Shown: positions 26,401 to 29,800 of the stretch, piece by piece
Position numbering within the stretch: the stretch's first letter is position 1
Layout of the letters: every line of letters starts with the position of its first letter
Assembly: GCF_900106535.1 (NCBI RefSeq)
Contig: NZ_FNOH01000003.1
Coordinates: 186,001 to 250,000 of the forward strand
Direction of reading: 5' to 3'
DNA: 64,000 nt
Origin: Myxococcus xanthus
GTDB lineage: Bacteria; Myxococcota; Myxococcia; Myxococcales; Myxococcaceae
Made by a program: the position numbers and the translations under genes
The notes under the pieces: model-generated
The model's database searches: none
What the model was told of the DNA's origin: nothing
What the model saw: only the letters and a program-made list of their open reading frames with translations

Positions 26401-26852
26401 TGCTCCGACCGCGAGTACAGGTGCAGCCGAGCGAGCGGTCCACAGGCGAGATCGAATGGCACCTTCGCGGAGGCGCGCAGGGTCGCCACCAGTGCTGAAT
26501 CGGAGACCGATGGAACCTCGTGGACCTCGGCGGAGACCTGCCCACTGGGGACGATGACCGGCTCCGTGCCTTCGACGCGAATCGCGCCAGCGAGCAGCGG
26601 ATACCGTTCGAGCAGTCCTTCCCAGGCCCGGGTCAGCCTCGCCGGGTCGACCTTGCCGCGCAGGCGGTAGGCGAGCGGCACGTTGTAGGCCGGCGATTCG
26701 GGACGGGCCCGCTGCATCGCCCAGAGGCCTTTCTGGCCTTCGCTGAGCGGCAACCGGATGCTCGCCGCCCGCAGCGCGGCAAGCCGCCGCCGTGCCTCGA
26801 CCTTGGACAGCCTGCCTTCCGCGAAGGCGGCCAGAACCTCACGCGTTGTCAT
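1..26852 (-). CDS. ta-1: Ta-1, giant hybrid NRPS/trans-AT PKS megasynthase (5' end present, 3' end beyond window)
   Basis: Assembly-line enzyme that joins glycine to an acyl starter and extends it with acetate units in the myxovirescin pathway. One frame stays open for 8950 codons from an ATG at 26852 and is still open at the left edge. The start overlaps the taL stop by 14 nt and has GGAGAA upstream. Order: C-A-PCP, then KS-KR-ACP, KS-KR-ACP, KS-ACP, KS-DH-KR-ACP, KS-ACP, KS-DH-KR-ACP, KS-ACP (see module entries). No module has an AT; each KS is followed only by a short KS-AT-type linker ending in a YPF-R/K-R-W/Y-like motif, as in trans-AT systems. I checked in-frame KS cysteines and ACP serines in every module and found no frameshift. 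Residues 8-26 look like a docking segment matching the TaL C-terminus. Termination, any second ACP after residue 8950 and any thioesterase lie outside the window. Confidence 0.95.
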   Translation of the reverse strand, partial: MTTREVLAAFAEGRLSKVEARRRLAALRAASIRLPLSEGQKGLWAMQRARPESPAYNVPLAYRLRGKVDPARLTRAWEGLLERYPLLAGAIRVEGTEPVIVPSGQVSAEVHEVPSVSDSALVATLRASAKVPFDLACGPLARLHLYSRSEHEHVLLLCFHHLVLDGASVAPLLDALRERYAGTEAKAGLLEVPIVAPYRAAVEWEQLAIGGDEGRRHLDYWRHVLATPVPPPLNLPTDRPRSATGLDAEGATHSQRVPTEQALRLREFARAQQVSLPTVLLGLYYALLHRHTRQDDVVVGIPTMGRPRAELATAIGYFVNVMAVRARGLGQHSFGSLLRHLHDSVIDGLEHAHYPFPRVVKDLRLSNGPEEAPGFQTMFTFQSLQLTSAPPRPEPRSGGLPELEPLDCVHQEGAYPLELEVVEGAKGLTLHFKYDARLYEADTVERMARQLLRAADQVADGVESPLSALSWLDDEERRTLLRDWNATATPFLEDLGVHELFQRQARETPDAMAVSYEGHSLSYQALDTRSREIAAHLKSLGVKPGALVGIYLDRSAELVAAMLGVLSAGAAYVPLDPVHPEDRLRYMLEDSGVVVVLARQASRDKVAAIAGASCKVCVLEDVKAGATSAPAGTSPNGLAYVIYTSGSTGRPKGVMIPHRGVVNFLLCMRRTLGLKRTDSLLAVTTYCFDIAALELLLPLCAGAQVIIASAETVRDAQALKRALRTHRPTLMQATPATWTLLFQSGWENAERVRILCGGEALPESLKAHFVRTASDVWNMFGPTETTIWSTMAKVSASRPVTIGKPIDNTQVYVLDDRMQPVPIGVPGELWIAGAGVACGYLNRPALTAERFVSNPFTPGTTLYRTGDLARWRADGEVEYLGRLDHQVKVRGFRIEMGEIEAQLAGHPSVKNCAVVAKELNGTSQLVAYCQPAGTSFDEEAIRAHLRKFLPDYMVPAHVFAVDAIPLSGNGKVDRGQLMARPVVTRRKTSAVHARSPVEATLVELWKNVLQVNEVGVEDRFFEVGGDSVLAAVLVEEMNRRFDTRLAVTDLFKYVNIRDMARHMEGATAQARTGATEPAREDTASERDYEGSLAVIGISCQLPGAADPWRFWKNLREGRDSVVAYRHEELRELGVPEEVLRDSRYVAVRSSIEDKECFDPQFFGLTARDASFMDPQFRLLLMHAWKAVEDAATTPERLGPCGVFMTASNSFYHQGSPQFPADGQPVLRTADEYVLWVLAQAGSIPTMVSYKLGLKGPSLFVHTNCSSSLSALYVAQQAIAAGDCQTALVGAATVFPSANLGYLHQRGLNFSSAGRVKAFDAAADGMIAGEGVAVLVVKDAAAAVRDGDPIYCLVRKVGINNDGQDKVGFYAPSATGQAEVIRRLFDRTGIDPASIGYVEAHGTGTLLGDPVEVSALSEAFRTFTDRRGYCRLGSVKSNLGHLDTVAGLAGLIKTALSLRQGEVPPTLHVTQVNPKLELTDSPFVIADRLAPWPSLPGPRRAAVSAFGLGGTNTHAILEHYPRDSRPRERSQRSNAVRAVAPFSARTLEALKDNLRALLDFLEDPASAEVALADITYTLQVGRVAMPERMVVTASTRDELVEGLRRGIATVGGAHVGTVVDTSPSVDADARAVAEAWATGDSIDWDSLHGDVKPARVSLPTYQFAKERYGLSPAHSVANSSKTHPDAGVPLFVPTWQPWSEGASNASLALRHLVVLCEPLDALGAEGASALASTLADRRIEVVRTSSPSARLDARFMAHASAVFERVKALLSERLTAPVTLQVLVPEERDALALSGLGSLLRSVSQENPLVRGQLIRVQGSVSASALVDVLVKSARAGDVTDSRYHAGQLSRCEWREARVAKGDASRFWREDGVYVISGGTGALARLFVAEIGKRATRATVILVARASSAEAVDGGNGLRVRHLPVDVTQPNDVNAFVATVLREHGRIDGVIHAAGIRRDNYLLNKPVAEMQAVLAPKVVGLVNLDHATRELPLDFFVTFSSLAAFGNAGQSDYAAANGFMDGFAESRAALVNAGQRQGRTVSIRWPLWENGGMQLDSRSREVLMQRTGMAALGDEAGLGAFYRALELGSPGVAVWTGEAQRFRELSVSVSPAPPPHQVALDAVVSITEKVETKLKALFSEVTRYEERRIDARQPMERYGIDSIIITQMNQALEGPYNALSKTLFFEYRTLAEVSGYLAEHRAEESAKWVAAPGENSSSVIQEARPPRADATHRAPRADEPIAVIGMSGRYPGAENLTEFWERLSRGDDCITEIPPERWSLDGFFYPDKKHAAARGMSYSKWGGFLGGFADFDPLFFNISPREATSMDPQERLFLQSCWEVLEDAGYTRDSLAQRFGSAVGVFAGITKTGYELYGAELEGRDASVRPYTSFASVANRVSYLLDLKGPSMPVDTMCSASLTAVHMACEALQRGACVMAIAGGVNLYVHPSSYVSLSGQQMLSTDGRCRSFGAGGNGFVPGEGVGAVLLKPLSKAIADGDSIYAVIRSTSVNHGGKTNGYTVPDPQAQAALIRSALDKAGLSARDVSYLEAHGTGTELGDPIEVAGLTQAFRRDTDARAYCRIGSLKSNIGHLEAAAGIAGLTKVILQLRHKRLVPSLHAESLNANIAFGETPFVVQRGFEDWARPRVEVDGVLSERPRLAGVSSFGAGGANAHVLVEEFEMGPEKTPMRPGTPVLFPLSAKNPDRLREVGRRLCGYLFQARHVDAEHLRALGYTLQVGREAMNARLAFTARSADEAREKLEAFLRGDAGADVLLGEVDDDACAFGRARSAASQTLAQPLDESRGRELLAAWVQGREIDWGGLYGGEAPAPRRVSLPTYPFERRTYWLALKGQGVRTVSPSVLETKVEWIDAPVPETLPWRERLLSKLGGTVWVVYDEESDARRFVALLEQVSASGGVSSALQIHMHRFVRGAAVEGPRIDVGHEARATVFWLLPGAVGDTAGWLRAALPEFERWVSRGAGVTVYCLGGGTAATLEGDVGGLDAALSTMARPQDSWRCVFMEDDAHSLPSLQRFLREWIVDEGRPARSLVRYTGERRRLLQWGAMSTQSVGQVPVVQAMEPVYLLEKVWRRQPVSVSTAEGSTGSRWQAGSRVVVLVNPETAQFVSELRQALAPAEVRVVIAGALFSPEAGQALASELLREVGHVDVVIDVSDLYAQPRSVDDDKLGRVTFLQRLIREFSALSILHVTRGLQPFECAQPSLAGAKLVGLMKMLSAEYPHVVAKSIDLDVGAEALVELLGRELAAPREQSEVCYRRGLRFAPLLEKRRVERTDADGLERQPFDLHETGVYVVTGGTRGIGLEIAEHLVSRGARRLVLMGATPLPSRRGPDAGGRSPQDTLRLEKLAALERRVDSLDIHIGPLDDRTALAALFTRIQRERGPIRGVIHSAGAYSDIKTPAFVDKKAVDIERVLAPKVRGIECLSDVLEGADLDFFVSFSSLTGVIPRLARGLSDYAMANAFLDHFTAYQHQGRKRTCYRTITWVDWNETGAGARLSPEDKARLDQALGSLGMRSFTNDEGRALFEKSMRLGARSWVLLAYLHPETSWAEGNPMLAESPVTTQRRTVETPEAAPAVDSSGVKAAIRDAVCEVLQLPVDTLDDDRAFQRYGLDSISAVQLSVCLKRRLGSDVSPREFIEHPSVRSLSEYLGTQLDVAPPLPSVVPVPEHDAPAPRSQTRGGKDAQAVAIVGAAGFFPGCQSLQAFWDALDAEQTLLEEIPPNRFDYRPLFPDKSRSKWGGFIPDVASFDPGFFNILPAEAETLDPRQRLLLMAVYHCLEDAGQAPEKLKGSRTGVFVGAEENEYLLHLREQGVDTASGFDQAASMVANRLSYFFDLSGPSELVNTMCSSAAVAIHRAVLAIRSGEIDRAIVAAANVILRPDGFIKLSQLQQLSPSVRVQSFGKDASGHQRAEGVASVLLMPLEQAEREGHPIHAVLRGSAVNYNGRSGVSIAAPSRQSHSELIQSCYRSAGIDVRDVEYIEAQGMANPVADIAEWEAINDALKRLATAQGVDVVPGHCRVSSLKPLTGHMESASALGALFKVIHSFRRDKVYGIAGFESANSYLELDRQPARLATRTEPWRRNGKPRLAGLHSFGAGGNNAHLLVEEYVPQLESRPSAGGPPSRQWHVVPVSASSVEQRVDRVARLAATLRAEPELDLDAVALTLQLGRDAMKHRVAFLAEDRTRLQHQLDRYVAGERSEGVFEGSAEKSKGQRDAAAHPSLQASQREAQETAVAWCRGAVVDWQWPLEAKPQRVRLPVYAFKMQRLWVDAAPRQPREGTMPIAEHPASRPGDDTRFRARAESMIRTTLSPFLRVPPEQLDLEAEFSELGFDSILVIKLAAALRQGHGLVVEPAAFFEYSTPAQLIQHVSDQLARDAAPPSPASDLLPHAGATAPRNTDEPIAIIGLSGRYPEAHDLTAFWSNLARGADCVSELPSDRWPLDVFFDADKDAAIASGKSYGKWGGFLGGLYDFDPLFFRISPREVEIIHPESRLFLQCAWHVVEDAGYTPTALASERVGVFVGASKVGVAEQHHTFFTIPNRVSYALNLKGPSLAIDTACSSSLVAIHLACQQLQSGDCTLAIAGGVNTYTHPYHFADLSKLQMLSTEGRSKAFGAGANGFVPGEGVGAVLLKPLGRALRDGDHIYGVIRGSEINHGGKTNGFTVPNPRAQAEVITRALARAKVPARHITYVEAHGTGTDLGDPIEIRGLTEAFAAQTPDLAYCRIGSVKTNIGHLEAAAGIAGLSKILLQGQHRKYVPSLHSSTLNPHIDFGKTPFVVQQTCEDWLPCDAQGQSIPRIACISSFGAGGSNAHLIIEEAPAEAMTQDPQALVDGAALFVLSARTEEQLRTYAASFDAFLAQAPALSLQDLCYTLQVGREAMDCRLACQVGSIRELRERLSDFAQGRSTPELLTANIRKNPEGLASQDGGEAMRTGALSELGARWVKGGHVDWRSLHEGKRRRRLSLPLYPFAKQRYALPATPTAVSAVAPARLHPLLHENQSTLAGPCFVTHFSGDEPFLADHVVRGQKVLPGVGYLELAHEAVLRSLEPAERGSTAIRLEQVVWLRPFVYSAENASLTVRLSLVADESLSFRITSTGRSGETMLHAQGRARRGPGGVIAERVDIPGALAGCTRKVVNGEALYDVFQSIGIDYGPAHRVIDELAVGENRVVAKVSLRGTSLADRAAYTLPPSLLDGALQATLGLAMGQGALRTALPFSLDTLRILRPCPDQAWVVVEREPRGGANGPIVCAIRITSEAGEPCVVLEGFNARPIDSATAQPPADEQATLLWSPERVREPAPESPAPSFDHHLVLTCGMSGLTASDVERAVRDGRGSTSVSCRELQSRQERLDLRYLDFARQTLERLRETLAGTKGKLLVQLAYAGADKVVAGLGGMLKSAALENTRLSCQSIGFDGPVSAEQLAKALLENARTPGEREVDYEGASRFVTRWHERARLPVACEADTVGAVPWRAGGVYVITGGGGGVARLMAQEIVRRCERPTLVLVGRSDAKEPLLAAFREWEASGARVRYFVVDVADMARMAEVVAEVRREFGTVHGVIHTAGVIEDNLLARKSEAELVRVFAPKVSGLVVLDEATRGLSLDFFVAFSSIAGALGNAGQADYAAANAFMDAYMAHRQTQVAAGDRSGVSRALNWPFWRDGGMRMDAATEEAMTLGTGMVPMPTGTAMTALYRVLTGSASRVLVTVGRVESIRKLVGQEPVSRRERAPETPNAGDLQARVEAVLLEGVSELLKVPREELDADTKLSDYGFDSITFTEFANLLNRQLSLGLSPVIFFEFTTANALAGYLCESHGPRLLDQLGAEAAAFEPASPPSAPMPVEPARSEERVAPAQPRAREPIAVIGMAGRFPSADDLDAFWGNLVAGKDCIREVPNSRWDWRAYDGDPIREPNKTDVKWGGFIDGIDEFDPAFFGISPREARLIDPQQRLLMMYAWKAIEDAGYAPSSLAGSNTAIYVGTGHFGYGDLIKEAGIPIEGYTSAGLVPSMGPNRLSYLLDLHGPSEPVETACSSSLVALHRAMTSLADGTCDLAIVGGVNTIVTPDGHICFSKAGMLSRDGRCKTFSDRADGYGRGEGAGFVVLKTLSRAEADGDAIHGLILGSAENHGGHANSLTSPNPASQADVLMAAYRKAGVPMSTVGFIEAHGTGTALGDPVEVTALTSAYQTLVKADGDAASAQPRCGIGSVKTNIGHLELAAGIAGVIKVLLQMKHATLVKSLGCETLNPHIRLDDTPFYVVRETAPWPRLTDRRGVELPRRAGVSSFGFGGVNAHVVLEEYVARRQETASTQVMPGTPAIIVLSAKTAERLKVQAQQLRDALRHGRYQDGELARIAYTLQVGRDEMKERLAFTVDSLATLERQLTAFVEGTELESGLYRGTAGSRGGTAVVEEPASGLTERISRGEIAPVLESWVRGGKVRWHELHAGGRAQRIRLPTYPFSRERHWVLDTQTPAQPLRAGRVVTRATANRRAPIVLRDPSDLEAELMDAATPKRNTVVEAPEPERPTPTAPPAAPPPPSAAASSKLREELATSLAQALYIDRAQVNAESTFVELGLDSIVGVEWIHAINKQYGLSLPVTKVYDHPNLSLFADYLARQLGPTAPPPAPPPQVEAKTVRVAPVVSSPPPSVQAVQAPAIVKKEVAPAGTVRIAVIGMSGRYPGAENLRQYWDNLRDGVSGISELPYTRWDEATAKQFRQDRNYCHRMGALSDIESFDPLFFRMSPAEAEVTDPQHRLFWQEGYRAFEDAGYAGEALDGRRCGVYLGIMGSEYATLLQRSGAQAINTTGNSYAIAAARLAYHLNLKGPAIAIDTACSSSLVATHLACQALTSHEIDMALVGGVTLYLAPESYLAMCDAGMLSTGGACRPFDNGADGFIPGEGVGAIVLKRLEDAERDRDAILGVIIGSGTNQDGKTNGITAPSAASQMELEREVYRRFEVDPATIGYVEMHGTGTRLGDPIELEALSSVFKERTDRTQFCAIGSVKSSIGHTSAAAGVASIHKVLLAMQHGSLVPSLNYSEPNQHFDFQRSPFYVNTEHKPWKPNGHALRRAAISSFGFSGTNAHLVLEEYPAASRPPTVSAVGPASVFVLSAKTAEQLASSAAELRRFVQTLDAGALAHLAFTLQVGRAAMEHRLAVVAGSASELSRSLEGFLHGSPGKDVFVGTALGAGPASGQAPSTDDLNVLVGVWRQSHSYAKIAAAWVRGARVDWAALHGGQGPRRISAPTYPFAKERCWLPEHASEAAAPMAHAITDAGHPLVQRNTSTLSELRFTSTFTGDEPFLAEHRVAGRRVMPAAAQLEMARAAVVALLGAGERTKRVQLANVVWPRALVVETGATDIHIGLKPQPDGDLAFRIYSSPEYDSGMAVLFCQGTARLKTADMPGAAERSRVERNTLLRECGVDSLDGEACYRRFRAAGLEHGPSFQALRRIHVGREQVVADLSLPASNARAAASYALPPGILDSALQAVVGLARGKDDAPAALPFGLERLDVYRPCPSEAWAHITRPAANGPDSAMPCVDIAIYDAQGTLCVELKGFVTRAPEASRESAEHGREVLLMTPAWTVSSPRVDGTSPAKPGRHIVFLCETGRALEAALRPHAGDAELIRLESSHDRMGDRVQEYAGRLLSTFKRVLKSGPQGDVLCHLVIPAKGEQQLLTALDGLLKTAHAEEPRLKTRLIEVHEPEGASLASLLFAATPGGQAPLRYTRGGWREPRWQEVAQRASSTPHSESVWRRGGVYLVTGGLGGLGMIFAQEIAARAPGATLILCGRSSPRQMEPRLATLRRSGVTVEYLRADVSQLDEVRRLIAGIREKHGALTGIIHAAGILRDGFIRHKSDAELSEVMEPKVLGVSNLDEASKDLPLELFISFSSIAGALGGVGQADYATANAYLDAYAHYRAGLVAAGQRSGRTLSINWPLWSDGGMSVGPELRDLAEQRSGLASLRAKEGLQAFYRAWETGQPQVLVLVGEPARLREHVGQERGVSDAVPAARTPAMTGRAGQDAVSDHLKTVFGRVLKVPRQRLHDDVSLGNYGIDSINMLQVISELERDFGPLSKTLLFEHRTLGELTAHLAEAFADRLAGIFGLAPSVEQREEATRPAKREPAPRVSDGGSPTDVAIIGLAGRYPGARDLNAFWRNLREGVDSIGEVPQDRWDHSAIFDPDKSRPGKTYSKWGGFIEGAAEFDPRFFNIPPKEAHFIDPQERLFLECAYACCEDAGYTRESLAKLGGDRAGGSVGVFVGVMYQEYQLYGAQETIQGRPLSLPGNASSIANRVSYWFDFHGPSMAVDTMCSSSLTALHLAMQSLANGDCEAALVGGVNLSVHPNKYLGLSQGRFVSSKGRCESFGAGGDGYVPAEGVGAVLLKPLERAKADGDRIYGVIKATAVNHGGRTAGFSVPNPNAQAQVIGRALRRAGVDARTVGYVEAHGTGTSLGDPVEIAGLQKAFSEFTSDKAFCAIGSVKSNIGHCESAAGIAGLTKVLLQMKHRQLVPSLHSQVLNPHIDFDGTAFVVQQRLTEWKSPVQEHEGRRVTQPRRAALSSFGAGGANAHVVFEEYVEEANPRATDRESQAPVVILLSATLEAGLQARARQLLDWMRDPELRQGSLDDVAHTLLNGREHMVERLAFVVSTFAELEAALEDFLAADGSQPKSKGKRVWRGRVERVSNGLTDALVDEDMQQTVDAWVAKRKFDKLLDLWTAGVSIDWSRLHGGSKPRKVSLPTYPFARERYWVPRFDERSTPEPKQHVELPPVPSLPREIPAPVTPRARIKLEPVGQVSVGNGVEARRLPPMPKVLTPTRSPEDAPPVVAEVREPARAPVQPVSEPPVPAPKRPAPVAPRTPAPAGVTLEQLQAELTVSLARALFLQPSEVDLDVGFRHIGLDSIISVEWIQSVNKSYGINVAATRVYDYPNIREFSKYLGNEIQKTVSAGAPAQ
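2570..6850 (-). other. Ta-1 module F: KS-DH-KR-ACP
   Basis: The KS has Cys6837 in IDTACSSS (6342-6344) and EMHGTGTRLGDP. The DH has HRVAGRRVMP near 4930 and DSALQ near 4395. The KR has TGGLGGLG near 3560, QADYATAN, and LRD in the LDD position, keeping the B-type Asp. The ACP reads YGIDSI, Ser8056 (2685-2687). It sits between the two beta-branching modules, so its two carbons separate the two branch points. Confidence 0.88.
6990..9260 (-). other. Ta-1 module E: KS-ACP with beta-branch-flagged ACP
   Basis: The KS has Cys6037 in VETACSSS (8742-8744) and EAHGTGTALGDP, so it should elongate. No KR or DH follows, so the ACP keeps a beta-keto group. The ACP reads LGLDSIVGVEW: Ser6582 (7107-7109) with Trp6588 (7089-7091) at Ser+6, the residue reported to mark ACPs for HMG-synthase beta-branching. 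The ACP is single, with Ala/Pro-rich linkers on either side. I infer one of the two alkyl branches is installed here. Confidence 0.87.
9380..13620 (-). other. Ta-1 module D: KS-DH-KR-ACP
   Basis: The KS has Cys4571 in IDTACSSS (13140-13142) and EAHGTGTDLGDP. The DH has HVVRGQKVLP near 11750, matching HxxxGxxxxP, and the DGALQ second motif near 11240, so it should be active. The KR has GGGGGVA near 10400, QADYAAAN, and an IED in the LDD position, keeping the B-type Asp. The ACP reads YGFDSI with Ser5782 (9507-9509). The full set predicts an enoyl product unless an enoylreductase acts in trans. Confidence 0.88.
13710..15765 (-). other. Ta-1 module C: non-elongating KS0-ACP
   Basis: The KS keeps its cysteine, Cys3859 in VNTMCSSA (15276-15278), but the first catalytic His is replaced by Gln: EAQGMANP, with the CAG codon at 14868-14870 (residue 3995). 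The second His, in KPLTGH, remains. Loss of that His is the hallmark of KS0 domains that transfer the chain without condensation. The only other domain is an ACP, LGFDSI, Ser4345 (13818-13820). It has no Trp at Ser+6, so it is not flagged for beta-branching. The KS closely resembles TaL KS1, which has the same His-to-Gln change. Confidence 0.85.
15840..20150 (-). other. Ta-1 module B: KS-KR-ACP
   Basis: The KS has Cys2413 in VDTMCSAS (19614-19616) and EAHGTGTELGDP. The KR has TGGTRGIG near 16925 and SDYAMAN, and its LDD-equivalent is YSD, so the B-type Asp is present. The ACP reads YGLDSIS with Ser3626 (15975-15977). The stretch between the KS and the KR nucleotide-binding motif, about 18300-16950, is long; I read it as KS-AT linker plus the KR structural subdomain and see no DH His/Asp motif pair in it. 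Expected product on the ACP is a beta-hydroxyacyl thioester. Confidence 0.85.
20230..23600 (-). other. Ta-1 module A: KS-KR-ACP
   Basis: First PKS extension after glycine. The KS has an unusual active-site context, HTNCSSS, with Cys1264 (23061-23063), and intact EAHGTGT and K-NLGH motifs, so it should condense. The KR has a GGTGALA nucleotide-binding motif near 21225 and a Ser/Tyr/Asn set in FSSLAAFGNAG and DYAAAN. Its LDD-equivalent reads RRD, keeping the Asp typical of B-type ketoreductases. The ACP reads YGIDSI, Ser2161 (20370-20372). There is no AT or DH. A glycyl-accepting KS often sits in its own trans-AT clade, which may explain the HTNC context. Confidence 0.88.
23640..26852 (-). other. 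Ta-1 NRPS module: C-A(Gly)-PCP
   Basis: Loads and condenses one amino acid with the upstream acyl chain. The condensation domain spans about residues 28-460, with catalytic HHLVLDG at residues 160-166 (26355-26375). The adenylation domain spans about residues 470-970 and contains YTSGSTGRPKGV near 24920 and RTGDLARW near 24250. Reading the Stachelhaus positions from FDIAALE, LMQATPA, ILCGGEA, NMFGPTETTIW and the A10 lysine gives DILQLGMIWK, the known glycine code. The PCP (FFEVGGDS) has its phosphopantetheine serine at residue 1027 (23772-23774). This agrees with glycine being the only amino acid in myxovirescin. Confidence 0.93.
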
Positions 26853-29800
26853 GAGCGTCGTTCTCCAGCCGGGCCGCGACGTCCTCGATGGACAGAAGCC
26901 CTTCCTTGAGCATGTCCAGGGCGTCCTGCTCAGGCACCGCCACGGGCACCGTGTCTTCCACTCTCGGCTCGCGCCCGCGCACCAACGTCGCGACATGGGA
27001 TGCAATCGCCGCGATGGTCGACCGGTCAACCAGGTCACGGAGCCGCACGTCGACGCCCAGGGTTCGTGCCAGCACCTGCGCCAGCCGCATCATCGTGATG
27101 GAGTCCGCCCCCAGGTCTCTCGCGTTGACGTGGTCGCCCAGCTGCGCCCGAGGCACGCTCAGCGCCAAGGAGAGCTGCTCGCGAATCGCCTCCGAGATGG
27201 CCTCCACGCCGCGGCCCTTCGGCGACAGCGGGACCTCATGGGCACTCGCCTGCGAATCGGCGCAGCCAGACGCGAGCCAATACCGCTCCCTGGCAAAGGG
27301 ATACGTCGGCAGCGGGATGCGTTTGACGTCCGCTCCCTCATGCAGCCGCGCCCACGGGACGTGGCCCCCCAGCACCCAGTACTCAGCGAGCCGCTCCAGC
27401 CCCTGCTCAGCGAGCAGTGACTCCACCAGTGACGCTCCCGCGGCCTCCGACAGGAACTTCCCCAGTCGAGTCGAGCCATCCACCTCGCCCACATGGATGG
27501 GGGTACCGGCCCACGACGTCCGCTCCGGCGAGGCCAGGTACGTGCTCAGTGCGGCGGCCAACTCGTTCCGGTCGCGAGCGACCACGGCCAACCGGCAGTT
27601 GAAGGCGTGACGTCCGGTCTGCAGGGTGTAGGCGAGGTCTGCCATGACGATGTCGCTGTTGGACGCCAGGAAGGACGAGAGCCGCCGCGCCACCTCCTGC
27701 AATCGGTCCGCTGTCCGGGCCGAGAACACGAACAACCGCGGCCCCTCGCGGCCCCCCGCCAGCCGCGTGTCCGCAGCGAACGACTCCAAGAGGACGTGCG
27801 CATTCACCCCGCCGAACCCGAAGCTGTTGACGCCGGCGCGACGCGGGGACGGCTCAGCGCCTGCCGGCGTCCGCCACGGCTGGCTGTCCGACGACACCTT
27901 CAAGGGCGAGTCCGCCACTGAGATGTCCTCGTGCCACTGCGTGAAACCCGGCAGGCCCGGGAGCACTGCATGGCGGAGTGCCATGAGCGCTTTGATCAAC
28001 GCCGCCATGCCCGAGACCAGCTCTCCATGACCGATGCAGGGCTTCAGGCTGCTCAAATGGCAGACGTGAGGCTCGCCGTCGCGCGCACGCTCATCCACCT
28101 CGCGAAACGCAGCCTTGATGGCTTCCACTTCCGCGCCATCCGCTAGAGGCGATCCGACGCCGTGCGCCTCCACGTAGGAGACAGTCCGCGCGCTCACGCC
28201 CGCGGCGCGGTACGCGGAGACAATCGCGTCCTTCATGCCCAGAGGGTTGACCGCCGTCAGCGAAAGTCCCCGGCCGCCATGCGCAACGCCACTGCCACGC
28301 ACCAGGCCGTAGATGATGTCTCCGTCAGCCACCGCCCGCGACAGAGGCTTGAGGACGAGCGTCCCTACCCCTTCACTGCGAACGAAGCCGCGAGCCTCGG
28401 GCTGGAAGGGGCGGCATGAACCGTCGACGCTCAGGTACTCCATGGCCTCGAAGCCGGTGAAGGTCGTCGGCGACAGGAGCAGGTTGATGGCGCTCACCAC
28501 GGCCTGCTCGCACTCACCGGAACGAATCGCCTGGCATGCCCGGTGGACCGCCGTCAGCGCCGACGAACAGGCGGTGTCGCAGTACTCGCTGGGCCCCTTG
28601 AAGTTGAAGACGTGGGAGATGCGGTTGGGAGCAATGGACGCCGTGACGGCGGTCGTGCCCAACGGATGGCTCACGGGAATGGAGACGACGCGCGGGTACT
28701 CCCCTGGCGCGGCGGCCACGAAGACACCCGTGGAGGTCCGGGCGAACTGCTCCGGGATGAGGCCCCCGTTCTCCAAGGCCGACCAGACAGAGGCCAGCAG
28801 CAGGCGCTGCTGGGGGTCCATCAGCTCGGCCTCTTGCGGCGAGATGGAGAAGAATCGTGGGTCGAACTCGTCGACCCCCTCGATGAAGCCTCCCCACCGA
28901 GGCCGCGTCACATCCGAGCCGTCTCCTGCCAGTGCCAGGAGCGCCTCCTGCCGCGACGCGGGTACCTCGGAGAGGCAGCGCTTGCCCTCGACGATGTTGC
29001 GCCAGAACGCATCGACATCCTCGGCGCCTGGGAAGCGCGCATGGATGCCCACGACCGCGATGGGCTCGGTGCGCTCGTGAGGGGCCGCACGGGTGCGTGA
29101 CTCCGGCGCAGCGACTTGAGCGTGAGCAGGCGACGCACGCTTCGACAATTCCTGGGCGACGAAGTCCCGGAGTTGCGATGGCGTCGTGTACTGGAAGAAG
29201 CGCGCGGGCTGCACCCGGATGCCGTGCCGCCGATGGAGGGCCAGACCCAACTCCACGATGGCCAGGGAGGTCACGCCCAGGGCCGACAGCTCCGCCTCCA
29301 TGTCCAGCGCATGCGCGGGCTGGCCCAGGTAGCTTCCCACGACGTCCCTGACCGTCTGCTCCGCCTTCGCCCGAGCGTCAGCATCGACCGCCTGGGCCGG
29401 AACAACCGCCTCCTTCCGAGGCTGCTCCGACAGGCGATACTGGATGGCGACATGGCGCATGCCACCGCGGACGACCTCGCGCAGTGCCGTGAACCCCACC
29501 TGGTTGGGCATGGGGATGAGGCCTTGCGAAGAGGCGAGCAACTCCGAGAGTTCGCGGGAGAGACGCATGCCGCCATCGCGCCACTGAGGCCAGCTCAGCG
29601 AGATCACGGACAGGGGCTCGCCCAGGCGATTCGTGAACCGCGGCGCCCCTTCCGCCCCGAAGCCGTCCGCCAGCCCGTTCAGGAAGCCATTCGCGGCGGC
29701 GTAGTCACTGTGCTGGTACTCCCCCCTGCTCGCCTGGGACGAGAACAGCGCGACGAACCGGCACGGGAGACGGTGACACTGTTCGAGCAGGTTGAGCGCG

